DNA of 18,496 nucleotides from NCBI GenBank assembly GCA_964516295.1, contig CAZEYT010000053.1:1-18496 (forward strand), in the 5' to 3' direction. Position 1 is the first letter of the stretch. Each line of letters opens with the position of its first letter. Below are positions 8,280-15,396 of this stretch, in pieces. The notes below the pieces were generated by a model. It ran no database searches. It was given only the letters and a program-made list of their open reading frames with translations, and was not told where the DNA came from. The translations under genes were made by a program, and so were the position numbers. The stretch comes from CAZEYT01 sp964516295. GTDB taxonomy: Bacteria; Verrucomicrobiota; Verrucomicrobiia; Chthoniobacterales; Terrimicrobiaceae.

Positions 8280-9150
8280 GATCGTGCATGTGACGGATTA
8301 CCGCTACACGGGACCGGCCAGCGAGGCCTATCTCGAGGCGCGGCTGACCCCGCCCGCCCGAGCAGCGCAGGAAGTGCTATCGCATGAGATCGTTTTTGCG
8401 CCGACGGCCACGACATCTTCGTATGCGGACTACTTTGGAAACGTGGCGACCTTTTATTCCATGACGCTCCGTCATGAACGCCTGATGGTGACGAATCGGA
8501 TGACCGTGCGCACGCGACCGGTGGTTCGTCCGGAGCCGGCGTTGGCTCTCACGATTGCAGAAGCCCGTCAGATTTTCTCGTCCACGCTCACGGATGTTTT
8601 CGATTTTCTCCAGCCGACAGCCGCGGTACCCACCGGGGGACCATCGACCGAATGGGCACGGAAGTTTTTGCGGGGAGACCGGTCGATTGGTGAAGCGCTT
8701 GCGGCTTTGAACAAAGCCATCTATGAGCGGTTCACTTACCAACCCGGCTCGACCGATATACAAACACCCTTGGCAACGGTGTGGAAAAAGCGGACCGGCG
8801 TCTGCCAGGATTATGCGCACGTGATGCTGAGTGTGCTGCGGACGGGGGGGCTGCCGGCACGCTATGTTTGCGGCTACATCGAGACCGAACCGTCGGCCGG
8901 AAGCGCTTCCGACGGCCGAAGACTGGTGGGATCGGTCGCAACGCACGCGTGGGTCGAGGTGATGCTCCCGGGACTCGAGTGGGTCGCGTTGGATCCGACA
9001 AACAACCAATGGTGCGGCGAACAACACATTGTCGTGGCCGTGGGACGGGATTTTGAAGATGCGGCACCTGTGCGCGGCACATTCAAGGGCTCGGGTTCCC
9101 AAACCATGAAAGTGCGTGTAAACATGCGGCGACTACCCGAAAGACCATGA
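8269..9150 (+). CDS. Transglutaminase-like cysteine protein with Bact_transglu_N domain (first copy)
   Basis: A 293-residue protein with an N-terminal beta-rich bacterial transglutaminase N domain (FEIVHVTDYRYTGPA at the start, to about residue 85) and a transglutaminase/papain-fold domain. The catalytic triad is visible: C179 in TGVCQDYAHVML, H226 in ATHAWVEV, and D242 in ALDPTNN. Members of this fold in bacteria are more often peptidases or amidases than cross-linking enzymes, and no signal peptide is present, so it should act in the cytoplasm. The ATG lies within the last codons of the ATP-grasp/alpha-E gene (11-base overlap), and the stop overlaps the next ATG as ATGA, so the genes are translationally coupled. 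In related cassettes such a protein is thought to hydrolyse, transfer or trim the amide product. The exact reaction is not known. Confidence 0.9.
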   Translation: MLFEIVHVTDYRYTGPASEAYLEARLTPPARAAQEVLSHEIVFAPTATTSSYADYFGNVATFYSMTLRHERLMVTNRMTVRTRPVVRPEPALALTIAEARQIFSSTLTDVFDFLQPTAAVPTGGPSTEWARKFLRGDRSIGEALAALNKAIYERFTYQPGSTDIQTPLATVWKKRTGVCQDYAHVMLSVLRTGGLPARYVCGYIETEPSAGSASDGRRLVGSVATHAWVEVMLPGLEWVALDPTNNQWCGEQHIVVAVGRDFEDAAPVRGTFKGSGSQTMKVRVNMRRLPERP

Positions 9151-9992
9151 AACTGACGATCCATTACGAAGCGGACTATCGGTATGAAGCGCCCGCCTCC
9201 CTGTCACCGCACCTCGTCCGAATTTTTCCGCGCACCGACCTTTTTATCAATGTCGAAAGCCGCAAGTTTTCCACGAGTCCTACTGCCGATGTCCAATACC
9301 GACGCGACCTCAGTGACAACCTGATCGCGTATTGTTTTTTTCCAGAGGCGATCGCCGATCTGCCGTTTCGCCTCGATCTCGATTTGGAGGTGGAGGAGCG
9401 GAATCCCTTTCACTTTCTCCTCGATTCGCGCGGTTTGCACATTCCTTGTGACTACAACGAGTCCGAACGCGATGTGCTGTCGGCGTATCTTCGAGCATCC
9501 GGAGACGTTGCCTTTCCGGCTCCCCTGGCGTCCACGGTTCCGCGTCCCACGGTGGAAACGCTGGTGACCATGAACCAATGGATTCACGAGAATCTCGACT
9601 ATGAGCGACGTGATGAAGGCGATCCGTTTTCACCCGAGGAAACTCTGCGACGGGGTGCAGGATCGTGCCGGGACTTTGCGGTGTTGCTGGCCGAGGTTCT
9701 TCGACAGAACGGCGTCGCTGCGCGGCTGGCGAGCGGATTTGTCTGGGAGGGAGACCGAGCCGAAGCGGACCGTCGTGCCGAGAGCGCCATGCATGCCTGG
9801 GTCGAAGCCTGTCTCCCAGGTGCCGGCTGGGTGGGGATGGATCCCACCAATGGGGTTCTCTGCGACCACCACTTTGTTACCACGGCCGTTGGCATGGGAC
9901 ATGCGGATATTTCTCCGGTGTCCGGAACCTATTATGGAAAAAAAACCATCGCCAGCACGTTGACCACGCGTCTCGAGATCCGCAAAGCATGA
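9147..9992 (+). CDS. Transglutaminase-like cysteine protein (second copy)
   Basis: A 281-residue second transglutaminase-fold protein, clearly diverged from its neighbour rather than a recent copy. The N-terminal domain begins LTIHYEADYRYEAP. The triad is C174 (GSCRDFAVLL), H216 (MHAWVEA) and D232 (GMDPTNG). It has no signal peptide. In many genomes this type of domain is the N-terminal half of a long protein whose C-terminal half is DUF2126; here DUF2126 follows as a separate gene, with the stop and the next start sharing ATGA at 9989-9992. The last residues (TLTTRLEIRKA) form a plausible final beta strand, so the protein looks complete. An A8 run about 45 bases before the stop could allow a -1 shift into the DUF2126 frame. 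Family and active site are certain; substrate is unknown. Confidence 0.9.
   Translation: MKLTIHYEADYRYEAPASLSPHLVRIFPRTDLFINVESRKFSTSPTADVQYRRDLSDNLIAYCFFPEAIADLPFRLDLDLEVEERNPFHFLLDSRGLHIPCDYNESERDVLSAYLRASGDVAFPAPLASTVPRPTVETLVTMNQWIHENLDYERRDEGDPFSPEETLRRGAGSCRDFAVLLAEVLRQNGVAARLASGFVWEGDRAEADRRAESAMHAWVEACLPGAGWVGMDPTNGVLCDHHFVTTAVGMGHADISPVSGTYYGKKTIASTLTTRLEIRKA
9938..9945 (+). other. A8 run: possible -1 slippery site or homopolymer error point
   Basis: Eight consecutive A's read as GGA-AAA-AAA-ACC in the transglutaminase frame. This gives the A-AAA-AAA arrangement typical of -1 slippage. A -1 shift here leads into the DUF2126 frame, which is open from well upstream through to 11986, and would produce one long transglutaminase-DUF2126 protein as found in many other bacteria. 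I saw no convincing stimulating stem-loop directly after it or strong internal ribosome-binding motif before it. Its role is therefore only a possibility. Confidence 0.3.
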
Positions 9993-11986
9993 GCTCCCCG
10001 TCCTGGCAGTCCGCCGTGGCCAAACACATCGCCTCGGTCTTTTCCAAACACGGCGCGTGCATGACGCTGGGCGGCGAACCGACTTACGTTCCCATCCGGC
10101 CCGAGGGACCGGAGTGGACCTACTCGGCGGTTGGGCCGACCAAACTGGGTTACGCCCGGAAGATGGCCCGCCGTCTTCTCAAGGACGAACTCCGAGGCGG
10201 CGTGGATTTCTTTTCGCCGGGGAAATCGTATCCGGGGGAAATCAATCCCCGCTGGGCGATTCGCCTCATTTCGCGCAAGGACGGCAAACCGATCTTCCGG
10301 GCTCGCGGACGGGGAATTCCCGACGCCGCATCCCTTGATGTTTTGCGAAAAGAGCTCCTCGCCGAACTCGGCGCACCCTCCCGGTGGCGCGCCCTGAAGG
10401 ATCCGCGGTTTCGCGCCAACCATGTCTGGGCGCTCTTGATCGACGAAGAAGCCGGGCAATGGAAAGTGTCCCCGTGGCCGTCGTCCGCCACGTCGCTCAG
10501 CGAAGCCGAAGGCCCTGCCGGGTTGCGGCTGCCGCTGCACCTGCTTGACGAAAAGATTCCCCGGCGCGCGGTCACGCTCGAATGGCACGGGGAAACGCTC
10601 GCGATTTTTATGCCGCCCCTCCTGCAGCGGCCGTTTCTGAAACTTCTGGCGGCCATCGAGCGCGCTCTGCGAACGGCCGGTCTCGGTCGCGTGGAAATGC
10701 AGGGATATCTTCCACCCGACGAAACCGGCGAATGGATCCAGATCGGACTCACGGCGGATCCCGGTGTGCTCGAGGTAAATCTTCCCGCCTGCTCGAGTTG
10801 GGAAGAATACGATTTCTGGCTCGGGACGATCAGTCGGGCGGCGGAGGCCTCGGGACTTCGCTCTTGGAAACAAGCGCCAGGCGGTCTGCCGGAGGGGACG
10901 GGCGGCGGAAATCACCTTCTGTGGGGCGGGCCTTCGGTCGAGCAGAATCCGTTCTTCACACGACCGGCCTGGCTCGCATCGATCCTCCGCTATTGGCAGC
11001 GCCATCCGGCCCTCGCTTATCTGTTTACGGGTTGCTATGTCGGAGCTTCGTCACAGGCTCCCCGTGCCGATGAGTCCGCGCGGGACCGTCACGATCTGGA
11101 GATGGCATGGACTTTCCTTGAGTCGCTTGGTCCCGGCGACCATCGCGTGCTCATCTCCGAAACGCTCCGCCATCTCCAGACCGATGTGACCGGAAACTCG
11201 CACCGGAGCGAGATCAGTCTGGACAAATTTTGGAACCCCGGCTGGCCGGCCGGAACGCTGGGCCTCATCGAATTCCGTGCCATCGAATCGCTCCCCCGGG
11301 CCTCGTGGATGAGTGCCGTCGCATTGCTCTGGTCCTCGCTCGCGGCCTGGTTGCTGGAATGGCCCGTTCGCGGGCCGTTGGCGGATTTTACCGACGCTCT
11401 TCATGACCGGTTTTTTCTCCCGAGCGTACTGTGGGCCGATCTTCACGCGGTGCTCACGGATCTCCGGGCGGCGGGCTATGCGCTCAACGAGGAAACGTTT
11501 CGTCAGATCTGGGACTGGAAATTTCCCGTCCTGCTCGAGTTCTCCGAGGGGCCTGCGCAACTCACGGTTCGCCGGGCGCACGAAAGCTGGCCCCTGCTTT
11601 GCGAGACGCCTGTCGATGGCGGAACAACGAGCCGGTTTGTTGATACCTCCATGCAGCGCCTGGAGTTTCTCGTGAATGAGGCCTTTTTGGAAGCATGGGA
11701 AATCCGTGCTGCCAATCGTCCGCTTCCGCTGCGGCGTCAGGAAAAGGGAGGACTTGGGGGACTGCGGTTCCGCCGGACCAATCTTTATCCCTCGCTGCAC
11801 CCGGGCCTTCCGCCCCAAATGCCCCTCACGCTTTCCTTGGTTCACGGCGGGGAGACGCATCGCTTTCAGCTCAACGACCACAGTCCGGTTTTCGAAAGCA
11901 TCGACACGCGGCGGAGCATGGCTCCCGACCGTCCCTGCAAGGCCGGTCGCCGCGGGGATCTCACCTACGATCTCAGGATCCGGTGA
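9989..11986 (+). CDS. DUF2126 putative amidoligase
   Basis: A 665-residue protein matching DUF2126 (COG4196), described in family databases as a putative amidoligase with a glutamine-synthetase/glutamate-cysteine-ligase-like fold. Conserved blocks are: MTLGGEPTY near residue 25-33, PGEINPRWA, LEVNLPA (E262, N264), GTGGGNH (303-309), NPFFTRP, HPALAYLFTG (339 on), SSQAPRADE (354-362), and GLIEFRAIESLP. These include Glu, Asn, His and Arg residues suited to binding metal and ATP. It would join a carboxylate to an amine, with the ATP-grasp protein as a second ligase in the pathway. Relatives often carry a transglutaminase domain in front, and here that is the preceding separate gene. The frame is open for 324 bases upstream of this ATG, but that part is the out-of-frame shadow of the transglutaminase gene. 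The ATG at 9989 overlaps the previous stop by ATGA, which decides the start. Confidence 0.87.
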   Translation: MSSPSWQSAVAKHIASVFSKHGACMTLGGEPTYVPIRPEGPEWTYSAVGPTKLGYARKMARRLLKDELRGGVDFFSPGKSYPGEINPRWAIRLISRKDGKPIFRARGRGIPDAASLDVLRKELLAELGAPSRWRALKDPRFRANHVWALLIDEEAGQWKVSPWPSSATSLSEAEGPAGLRLPLHLLDEKIPRRAVTLEWHGETLAIFMPPLLQRPFLKLLAAIERALRTAGLGRVEMQGYLPPDETGEWIQIGLTADPGVLEVNLPACSSWEEYDFWLGTISRAAEASGLRSWKQAPGGLPEGTGGGNHLLWGGPSVEQNPFFTRPAWLASILRYWQRHPALAYLFTGCYVGASSQAPRADESARDRHDLEMAWTFLESLGPGDHRVLISETLRHLQTDVTGNSHRSEISLDKFWNPGWPAGTLGLIEFRAIESLPRASWMSAVALLWSSLAAWLLEWPVRGPLADFTDALHDRFFLPSVLWADLHAVLTDLRAAGYALNEETFRQIWDWKFPVLLEFSEGPAQLTVRRAHESWPLLCETPVDGGTTSRFVDTSMQRLEFLVNEAFLEAWEIRAANRPLPLRRQEKGGLGGLRFRRTNLYPSLHPGLPPQMPLTLSLVHGGETHRFQLNDHSPVFESIDTRRSMAPDRPCKAGRRGDLTYDLRIR

Positions 11987-12000
11987 CCGACAGTAAGACT

Positions 12001-12004
12001 GGAG
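12001..12004 (+). promoter_or_regulatory. Shine-Dalgarno-like GGAG
   Basis: GGAG lies six bases before the ATG at 12011 and only three before the in-frame GTG at 12008, so it favours ATG 12011 as the start of the small lipoprotein. It is one of the few recognisable ribosome-binding sites in the window. Confidence 0.55.
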
Positions 12005-12010
12005 CGAGTG

Positions 12011-12298
12011 ATGAAAGCCTGGTGCGTCGGAGTCTTTGCCGTGTTGGCTCTTTTGAGTGCGAGTTGTGAGGAGCTGCGGGATGATCGGATGGTGAGCGAT
12101 TTTCTGAAAGCGCACCCGAACGCGTCGCATGTGGTGCCGGTTGCGGGGGAAGGCGATGGCGATCACGTTTACATTGATTTTCGCTACACGGAAAGGGGCG
12201 GGCCGATGGAGTTTGTGCAAACCTGGCTTTATCGACGGCAGGACAGCGGTCGTTGGAGTGTTGTTTGGAAGGACACGCCGAAACGTCTTCCGAGGTGA
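12011..12298 (+). CDS. Small putative lipoprotein, unknown function
   Basis: A 95-residue protein that I do not recognise. It starts with a Lys followed by a hydrophobic stretch (residues 4-16) and then SASC, with C19 as the possible lipidated cysteine. The -3 position is Ser rather than Leu, so the lipobox is imperfect and it may instead be a plain secreted protein. The mature part is short and polar, with two aromatic strands (HVYIDFRYTE and QTWLYRRQDSGRWSVVW) suggesting a small beta-sandwich or sheet. It begins 24 bases after the DUF2126 stop in the same direction, so it may be on the same transcript, but there is no overlap and no known link to the amidoligase cassette. Start chosen from the GGAG position. 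Confidence 0.65.
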   Translation: MKAWCVGVFAVLALLSASCEELRDDRMVSDFLKAHPNASHVVPVAGEGDGDHVYIDFRYTERGGPMEFVQTWLYRRQDSGRWSVVWKDTPKRLPR

Positions 12299-12350
12299 TT
12301 GGTTGAAATGAAGGGTTGCGGACGCCGGAGGGGGCCGGAAAGATTGGGGG

Positions 12351-13094
12351 ATGATGCGGTATTTATTCCCCCTGACTTTGGTGGCGATGGTCTTGCTTCT
12401 GTGCGGGTGTCCTGCTCCGAAGGGGCCGGAATCAAAGGAATTCTCGAAGCCCTTAAATTCTCCAGCGGCACCCGCCGAGGAGCCAGCCGCGGCCGGGGTT
12501 GATTCTTTTGTCGGAGCCTGGGCGGCGAGCGATGAACAGGGTCAGCCGTTTGATCTGGTCCTTTTTCCAAACGGGCAGGCGGTGACCACCTGGGTGAAGG
12601 GTGCGTCCGGGGCGAGGGGAGAGCGGGGGTTCTGGCGAGCGGTGAACGGTGGAGCCACGGTGTTCTTCGATGATGGCTGGACCGACCGCCTCATCGTGCG
12701 CGACGGGCAGGTTTTTCATCAGGGCTTTGCTCCGGATGCTGCCGTGGGTGCGCCGCCGCGGAACGAGTCTCCGGCCAACCGGATCCTGGGTCCGACGATG
12801 CCGTTTGTGGGCGTTTGGCGGCTCAACAAGGAACTGGATGGCAACTACCTCTACGTGGCCCTTCAATCCGGAGGGCGCGCGTTCAGCATGATCGATGGAG
12901 GCACCGAGGGAAAATGGGAAATGACGGACGCCGGGGCGCTTTGCACGTGGCCCGATGGATGGAATGATCTGATCTACGGAAGTCCGACCGGGTATCAGAA
13001 ACGCTCCTGGGTCGGGCCGGCGTCAAATGCGACGCCGCCGGATATCTCGCCGGCGTCGCGTGTGGGGGAAGAACGGTTCGCCATCACGCCCTGA
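12351..13094 (+). CDS. Lipoprotein with two tandem copies of a ~90-residue domain, unknown function
   Basis: A 247-residue protein with a good lipoprotein signal: hydrophobic residues 5-17 and lipobox LCGC, with C20 as the lipid attachment site. A Pro/Ala/Glu-rich linker (21-50) follows. The rest is an internal duplication. Unit one spans about 53-146 and unit two about 152-239. Shared landmarks are FVGAW / FVGVW, GFWR / GKWE, DDGWTD / PDGWND, and SPANRI / SPASRV at the end. The tryptophan-rich pattern suggests small beta-barrel or beta-sheet modules facing the periplasm. No catalytic motif is visible and I do not recognise a named family. A second ATG at 12354 is equally possible. It lies 52 bases after the small lipoprotein gene and is convergent with the glycosidase gene, 12 bases away. 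Confidence 0.78.
   Translation: MMRYLFPLTLVAMVLLLCGCPAPKGPESKEFSKPLNSPAAPAEEPAAAGVDSFVGAWAASDEQGQPFDLVLFPNGQAVTTWVKGASGARGERGFWRAVNGGATVFFDDGWTDRLIVRDGQVFHQGFAPDAAVGAPPRNESPANRILGPTMPFVGVWRLNKELDGNYLYVALQSGGRAFSMIDGGTEGKWEMTDAGALCTWPDGWNDLIYGSPTGYQKRSWVGPASNATPPDISPASRVGEERFAITP
13029..13059. repeat. 9-base perfect inverted repeat near the convergent gene ends
   Basis: GCGACGCCG at 13029-13037 is repeated in reverse complement at 13051-13059, with a 13-base loop. It lies inside the end of the lipoprotein gene, about 35 bases before its stop. The hairpin would be GC-rich but has no T-run on either side, so it is not a normal intrinsic terminator. It could slow transcription between the two convergent genes or simply reflect codon composition. 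Confidence 0.4.
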
Positions 13095-13106
13095 CGCCGA
13101 AGTCTC

Positions 13107-14420
13107 TCAGGGTGTGGGGTTTGCCCGGATGAATTTCGAGAACCACTCGCCGGAGGGTTCAAAGACGAGTTCCTTTGTGGTGGGATCGACGTGGGTAAGC
13201 CCGAAATTTGCCGCGTAGCCCTCGGCCCATTCGTAGTTGTCGATGAGTGTCCACGGGAAGTAGCCGCGGATGTCCACGCCGTCATTCATGGCGCGGCGCA
13301 TTTGGTTCACGTGCTCGCGGAAGTAGCGGATTTTTTTCTGCTCGCTCTGGGTGCCGATTCCGTTTTCGGAAATGACGATGGGTTTTCCATATCGGTCGTA
13401 AACCATCTTGAGAACGGAATGCAGGCCCTCAGGATCGATTTCCCAGCCGTTTTGGGTGTAGTTCGAAGTGAGTTCGCCGTGCGGACGGATGATAAAGCGG
13501 GCCGCCGAGGCATCTTGCGAATAGTAGTAATTCACGCCGATGACATCGATCGTATCGACGACGCGGTCGAGGTGATCGAAGTTCTGGCGCATCATCATGT
13601 TGAAAACAAATCCGGTCGGGTCCTGAAGGAAATTGCGCCGCCAGTTGGGGACCGAGTAGATGCCCATGATGATCGCGTCCGGACGTTCATGGCGAATGAT
13701 GGTCGCGGCTTCGCGAAACATGGCCACGGCCACATTGGTGGCTTTTTTGAGCGCTCCGGGAGTCAGTAAGAGACCCGGAGGCCAGTGTCCGCCGAAGTAG
13801 CCGATGTAGAGATCGCCGTTTGGCTCATTTTGCGGGACGTAAATGCGCACATAAGGTGCAAGCGCCGTGACCATGCGGGTGACGTATTCCTTCCATGCGG
13901 TCTCAACGTTGGGGTGGAGGAAATTCGAGCGATTTTTTGCTTTCGAGTCATAAAGCCAGGCGGGGAATGTGAAATGCCAGAGGGTGACGACCGGCTCAAT
14001 GCCGGCGGCACGGAGTTGGCGGGCCATGCTGACATATTGGCGGATGGCGGCCTCGTTGAAAACGCCCGGCTCGGGTTCGACACGGCCCCATTCGATGCCG
14101 AAACGGTAGTGCGTGACGCCGAGTTTCTTGAGCGCGCGAAGGTCTTTGTCGAAGCGCGTCCACGAGTAGGTCGCCGAATCCCCGCGTGGCGGGATGTGTC
14201 CTTCCTCTGCGAAGATGTCCCAGTCCGTTTTGAAAAAGCCCGGTTCTCCCTCCTTTGCTCCGCGGTCCTCGTTTTGAAAACTCGCCGTGGAGGTGCCCCA
14301 CCAGAATTTTCCGGTCTGCACAGTTTTCTGCGAGGTCGCGGGCTTTTGGTAGGGCTTCGGAGGCGTCACACATCCACCCAAAAAGACGAGGGCGGTGGCG
14401 GCGAGGAGGAGGTTTTTCAT
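13107..14420 (-). CDS. Lipoprotein family GH1 beta-glycosidase
   Basis: A 437-residue glycoside hydrolase family 1 enzyme, normal in length. It hydrolyses beta-linked sugars, probably beta-glucosides or beta-galactosides, with retention of configuration. The N-terminus is a lipoprotein signal (hydrophobic core and LGGC, C17 lipidated), so it is anchored in the cell envelope rather than cytoplasmic as most GH1 enzymes are. Landmarks: FWWGTSTASFQNED (sugar-binding Q49), TLWHFTFPAWL (H149), the acid/base E199 in QNEP, NYYY (298-300), the nucleophile E352 in ISENG, and GYFPWTLIDNYEWAEGY near the C-terminus. Both catalytic glutamates are present. The acid/base motif reads VPQNEP instead of the common TFNEP. 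It is transcribed towards the double-domain lipoprotein gene and away from the gene at 14479. The start was taken as the ATG giving a complete signal peptide. Confidence 0.94.
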   Translation of the reverse strand: MKNLLLAATALVFLGGCVTPPKPYQKPATSQKTVQTGKFWWGTSTASFQNEDRGAKEGEPGFFKTDWDIFAEEGHIPPRGDSATYSWTRFDKDLRALKKLGVTHYRFGIEWGRVEPEPGVFNEAAIRQYVSMARQLRAAGIEPVVTLWHFTFPAWLYDSKAKNRSNFLHPNVETAWKEYVTRMVTALAPYVRIYVPQNEPNGDLYIGYFGGHWPPGLLLTPGALKKATNVAVAMFREAATIIRHERPDAIIMGIYSVPNWRRNFLQDPTGFVFNMMMRQNFDHLDRVVDTIDVIGVNYYYSQDASAARFIIRPHGELTSNYTQNGWEIDPEGLHSVLKMVYDRYGKPIVISENGIGTQSEQKKIRYFREHVNQMRRAMNDGVDIRGYFPWTLIDNYEWAEGYAANFGLTHVDPTTKELVFEPSGEWFSKFIRANPTP

Positions 14421-14447
14421 GGGTGGATCGGACTGCGTCGAGGCTTG

Positions 14448-14476
14448 CTTTTAGGGCCTGCGGCGGCATTCTTCAA
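14448..14476 (-). promoter_or_regulatory. Candidate sigma-70 promoter for the GH1 gene
   Basis: On the minus strand TTGAAG (14471-14476) is followed after exactly 17 bases by TAAAAG (14448-14453). Each box matches four of six consensus bases. Transcription would begin about 20-25 bases before the GH1 start codon. The 58-base divergent spacer (14421-14478) must carry the promoters for both genes. I found no equally good boxes for the plus-strand gene and no clear sigma-54 site. Confidence 0.3.
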
Positions 14477-14478
14477 CG

Positions 14479-15381
14479 ATGATCTCCCGCATTCCCGCGT
14501 TGGTATCGGCCGCATTGATGGCCCTCGCTTTGCCCGCCCTCGCGGCGGGTGACGGATCGTTCCGCGCGCCCGACAGCGTCGTCCTCAAGGATGGACGCAC
14601 GGTTCGGGGACTGATTGTCAAAAACACGTTGGACGCAGTCGTGATGCAGGAGGAATTCGGCGAATTCCGCTATCCGAAAAGCGAAATCGTCCGAATCCGG
14701 GACGGCACGGACATCGGAGTGCAATTCACCGACGTTCACGAACACGGGATGCTTCCGCCTTGGCGGGTGATCGCCAATGATCTTCGGACCCACGACACCA
14801 TTCGCTCGCTGGTCGAGATTCCTGCGGTGGCTGTCGATGTCGGAGAGTTTCGGTTCGTTCCTTACAAGTCGTTTCGGGTGAACCAGGATATCGAACTGAA
14901 CATTTACGGGGATCCCGAGCGTCCGGCGGCATTGGAGATCGGCATCTTCGGCTCCCGGCAAAACGACGACGAACTCCGCCGTGCCCTGAGGGCTTACCTG
15001 GCGGGATATCTCACCAGCCGGAAAGAGATCCAGGCGCTCTACTCGGTGCCTTTGGATGGCGGCATCGCCCCGGCCGGGGAGCTTACGGTTTCCATCACCC
15101 CAAAAGACGCGCCGGATGCCTTTGGCGCGTGGTGGATCGCGGTTTACAACCCCAAGCGCATCGAGGAAATCCGCCTGACCCCTTCGGAATATGCGCGGTT
15201 GACGAAGCCCGCCGACGAGGTCATTGACCGGCGAGGACGGGTCTTGGACCGCGAGTGGGTCGGCGGCGACCTCGCAAAATCGGAACGTGTGGATGACGTG
15301 GAAGGCGACCGTGTGATTCGCCGCGGATTCTATCGGGACAAGGACGGTGTTTTCCGGCTGATCGGGACTCCGGCGCTCTGA
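14479..15381 (+). CDS. Secreted protein with N-terminal Sm-like/SH3-like module, unknown function
   Basis: A 300-residue protein with a Sec signal peptide: hydrophobic residues 5-21 ending ALPALAA, with cleavage likely after residue 22 or 23. Directly after it comes a short beta-barrel-like module (about 32-75) of the pattern VVLKDGRTVRGLIVKN..VVMQEEFGEFRYPKSEI, a layout common in secreted PVC-group proteins and reminiscent of Sm or SH3 barrels. The rest (80-300) has alternating strands and helices and a charged C-terminal region with no motif I can name. It is not a lipoprotein. It is divergent from the GH1 gene and ends 15 bases before the response regulator, with which it is probably co-transcribed. 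Function is unknown. Confidence 0.72.
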   Translation: MISRIPALVSAALMALALPALAAGDGSFRAPDSVVLKDGRTVRGLIVKNTLDAVVMQEEFGEFRYPKSEIVRIRDGTDIGVQFTDVHEHGMLPPWRVIANDLRTHDTIRSLVEIPAVAVDVGEFRFVPYKSFRVNQDIELNIYGDPERPAALEIGIFGSRQNDDELRRALRAYLAGYLTSRKEIQALYSVPLDGGIAPAGELTVSITPKDAPDAFGAWWIAVYNPKRIEEIRLTPSEYARLTKPADEVIDRRGRVLDREWVGGDLAKSERVDDVEGDRVIRRGFYRDKDGVFRLIGTPAL

Positions 15382-15396
15382 TCCTGCCTCGCTCGC

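Noticed and set aside
9665..9988. Upstream extension of the DUF2126 open frame
   Set aside because: This part is out of frame over the catalytic half of the second transglutaminase, and its translation is not protein-like. It matters only as the landing frame for the possible -1 slip.
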